Positions 62,758 through 64,000 of a stretch of DNA of 64,000 nucleotides are shown piece by piece. Position numbers and translations under genes: made by a program. The number at the start of each line of letters is the position of its first letter. Position 1 is the first letter of the stretch. This stretch comes from Bacteroidota bacterium. Its GTDB lineage: Bacteria; Bacteroidota; Bacteroidia; Chitinophagales; Chitinophagaceae. Where the stretch lies: contig JAIUNV010000004.1 in assembly GCA_020161435.1 (NCBI GenBank), positions 186,001-250,000 on the forward strand, read 5' to 3'. The notes beneath the pieces are model-generated. The model worked only from the letters and a program-made list of their open reading frames with translations, made no database searches and was not told the DNA's origin.

Positions 62758-64000
62758 TTACTGCGGTTGTTTTTCTAACTGTGTAATGCGTTCATGCAGT
62801 TGTATGATGTATAAGCTGAGTTCCTCAATTTTCTCCATCATTTTGCTTTGAACTGCACTCACCGATAATCCTTTTGCAGCAATGTGTGTAGCGGTGGGTA
62901 TACCAGGCAAGTGCTTGAAATGTTGCACATGTTTTTTCAATGTATCAATTGCCATGAGTGGGTAGCCTGTTTCAAACACATAATCTGCCCAGTTATTATT
63001 TTCAATCACTAGTTCTCTTGCCCTGATGTTGCCGTTCACACTAAGCTTGGAGTCTGGTGCTGTTGTGCCAATACCAACGTTGCCATTCGGTAGCAGTGTC
63101 ATTTGAGCCCATTGGCTATTAGTAAAAAAATGAAGTGGAGCGGGCACATTGGTTGCAACAGTACCGGCTGTACCAATGTAGCAGCCTTCGCTGTTTGGGC
63201 TTCTGCCAGCACCACCCAAAAAACTTTGCAGGTTGTAAGTATTGGTGCCCACGGTCCAGCCACGTTCATTACTGTTGATTTTTATTTCCAGCTTGGCATA
63301 AATTGGGTTATAGTTAGTGCCAATGCCAATATTTCCACCAAATGGATTGAGTACAAACGAACGGGCATAGTCACTTACAGTTCCATCATCTAAGCGACGC
63401 ACATAAGCTTGCAATTGTTGTCCATCCATCAGTACATGATTGGCTTCAATGCCTACAGGAAAATTTTCGAGATTATGACTGGCAACTGTAAATGAACCGC
63501 CCTGAAAAAAGTATCCGCCTTGCTGTCCCGGCAAAAAGTTTAATCCATAATTCGTGCCTACAAATCCATCGCCCTGTACACTCAATTTATAAAAGGGATA
63601 CATGGTACCAATACCAACATTGCCGCTATTGTTGTTGTAAATACTACTGTTTCCGTTCGATAGCCAACTGTTGCTGCCACCGCTACCGGTTACACCACTT
63701 TGGCTGCGTACCACCCATCGTTGTGCAGCGCCATCGTATTGAAGATTTATACTGGCATTATTTGGAATAGCAAGTGCACCGCCAGTGCCGGTGATGATTC
63801 GTTCGGATGATTCGGCAGTGGTACTTTCGTTAGCAACCGTCATCGTAAATCCGCTTCGGTTAAAAAGCGTAAGTACTTTGCCATCGGGCGAAAAACTTAT
63901 GCCAGAAATGGTAAAAGTTGCCGTTGGCCCGCTAATACGAAAGTTGGAAAAAGGATTGGATCCAACATCAACGGCAGTATTATTTCCGTTTGTTAAGATT
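62758..64000 (-). CDS. Tail-fibre-like secreted protein, 5' end outside the window
   Basis: The frame is open from base 64000 to the stop at 62758, so the N-terminus is missing; an ATG at 63843 is internal. The visible part has repeated NVGIGTMYPFYKLSVQG / NVGIGTTAPDSKLSVNGNIRA units as in phage tail-fibre and adhesin-like Bacteroidota proteins, and ends in WADYVFETGYPLMAIDTLKKH ... LSVSAVQSKMMEKIEELSLYI, a chaperone-like coiled-coil tail. The following gene starts 12 bases later and is likely co-transcribed. Confidence 0.75.
   Translation of the reverse strand, partial: ILTNGNNTAVDVGSNPFSNFRISGPTATFTISGISFSPDGKVLTLFNRSGFTMTVANESTTAESSERIITGTGGALAIPNNASINLQYDGAAQRWVVRSQSGVTGSGGSNSWLSNGNSSIYNNNSGNVGIGTMYPFYKLSVQGDGFVGTNYGLNFLPGQQGGYFFQGGSFTVASHNLENFPVGIEANHVLMDGQQLQAYVRRLDDGTVSDYARSFVLNPFGGNIGIGTNYNPIYAKLEIKINSNERGWTVGTNTYNLQSFLGGAGRSPNSEGCYIGTAGTVATNVPAPLHFFTNSQWAQMTLLPNGNVGIGTTAPDSKLSVNGNIRARELVIENNNWADYVFETGYPLMAIDTLKKHVQHFKHLPGIPTATHIAAKGLSVSAVQSKMMEKIEELSLYIIQLHERITQLEKQPQ

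Noticed and set aside
1..64000. tRNA, rRNA or CRISPR array
   Set aside because: None was recognised by eye in the gene-free stretches; a tRNA scan would be needed to exclude a single tRNA.

Overview
The window is a piece of a Bacteroidota chromosome, most likely Chitinophagaceae or a near relative. The evidence is a type IX secretion (T9SS) sorting domain, PorT, DUF4249 and DUF3467 proteins, two Wzi-like barrels, an OmpL-like porin beside AmtB, promoters of the TTG/TAnnTTTG kind, and few Shine-Dalgarno sequences. No rRNA, tRNA or CRISPR array was recognised.

Layout. 1-340: the first codons of an aspartokinase (minus strand) behind a threonine-rich leader ORF. 495-9484: nitrogen assimilation on the minus strand (gltB, gltD, amtB, porin). 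9616-19799: branched-chain amino acid synthesis on the minus strand in transcription order leuA, leuB, ilvE, ilvD, ilvB, ilvN, ilvC, ilvA. leuC and leuD are absent. Intrinsic terminators sit just upstream of leuA, ilvE and ilvA. The ilvE terminator follows a textbook Ile/Val/Thr leader peptide, and the ilvA terminator encloses an Ile-Ile-Ile codon run. With the Thr leader at the left edge, at least three and probably four attenuators appear to control the aspartate-to-branched-chain flow. 20012-22784: a conserved helical protein and a split YeeE/YedE sulfur transporter. 23194-27486: rpoC, standing without rpoB.

27696-47039: mostly housekeeping genes: a small membrane protein, a DUF4249 lipoprotein interrupted by an in-frame TGA, trxB, folB, a TPR protein, a MATE transporter, 3-hydroxyacyl-CoA dehydrogenase, a lipoyl E2, YifB, a MutS-like ATPase, dihydroorotase, two tandem Wzi-like barrels, a PsbP/DcrB-like protein, porT, menG/ubiE, queE and folD.

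47553-52607: an AT-rich copper/heavy-metal island on the minus strand: AraC-type regulator with a metal-binding N-terminus, HMA-MauE-like membrane protein, HYC_CC_PP protein, HMA-DUF3347 lipoprotein, and a CopA-CopB fusion. It is bracketed by two direct copies of a long hairpin element whose stems differ by compensatory changes while the sequence around and inside them is kept. This is the best candidate in the window for an undescribed mobile unit.

53028-64000: envelope and DNA-related genes (PorV-like barrel, HhH barrel protein, DUF3467, RadC, prs), then three large secreted proteins. The last is cut by the window end.
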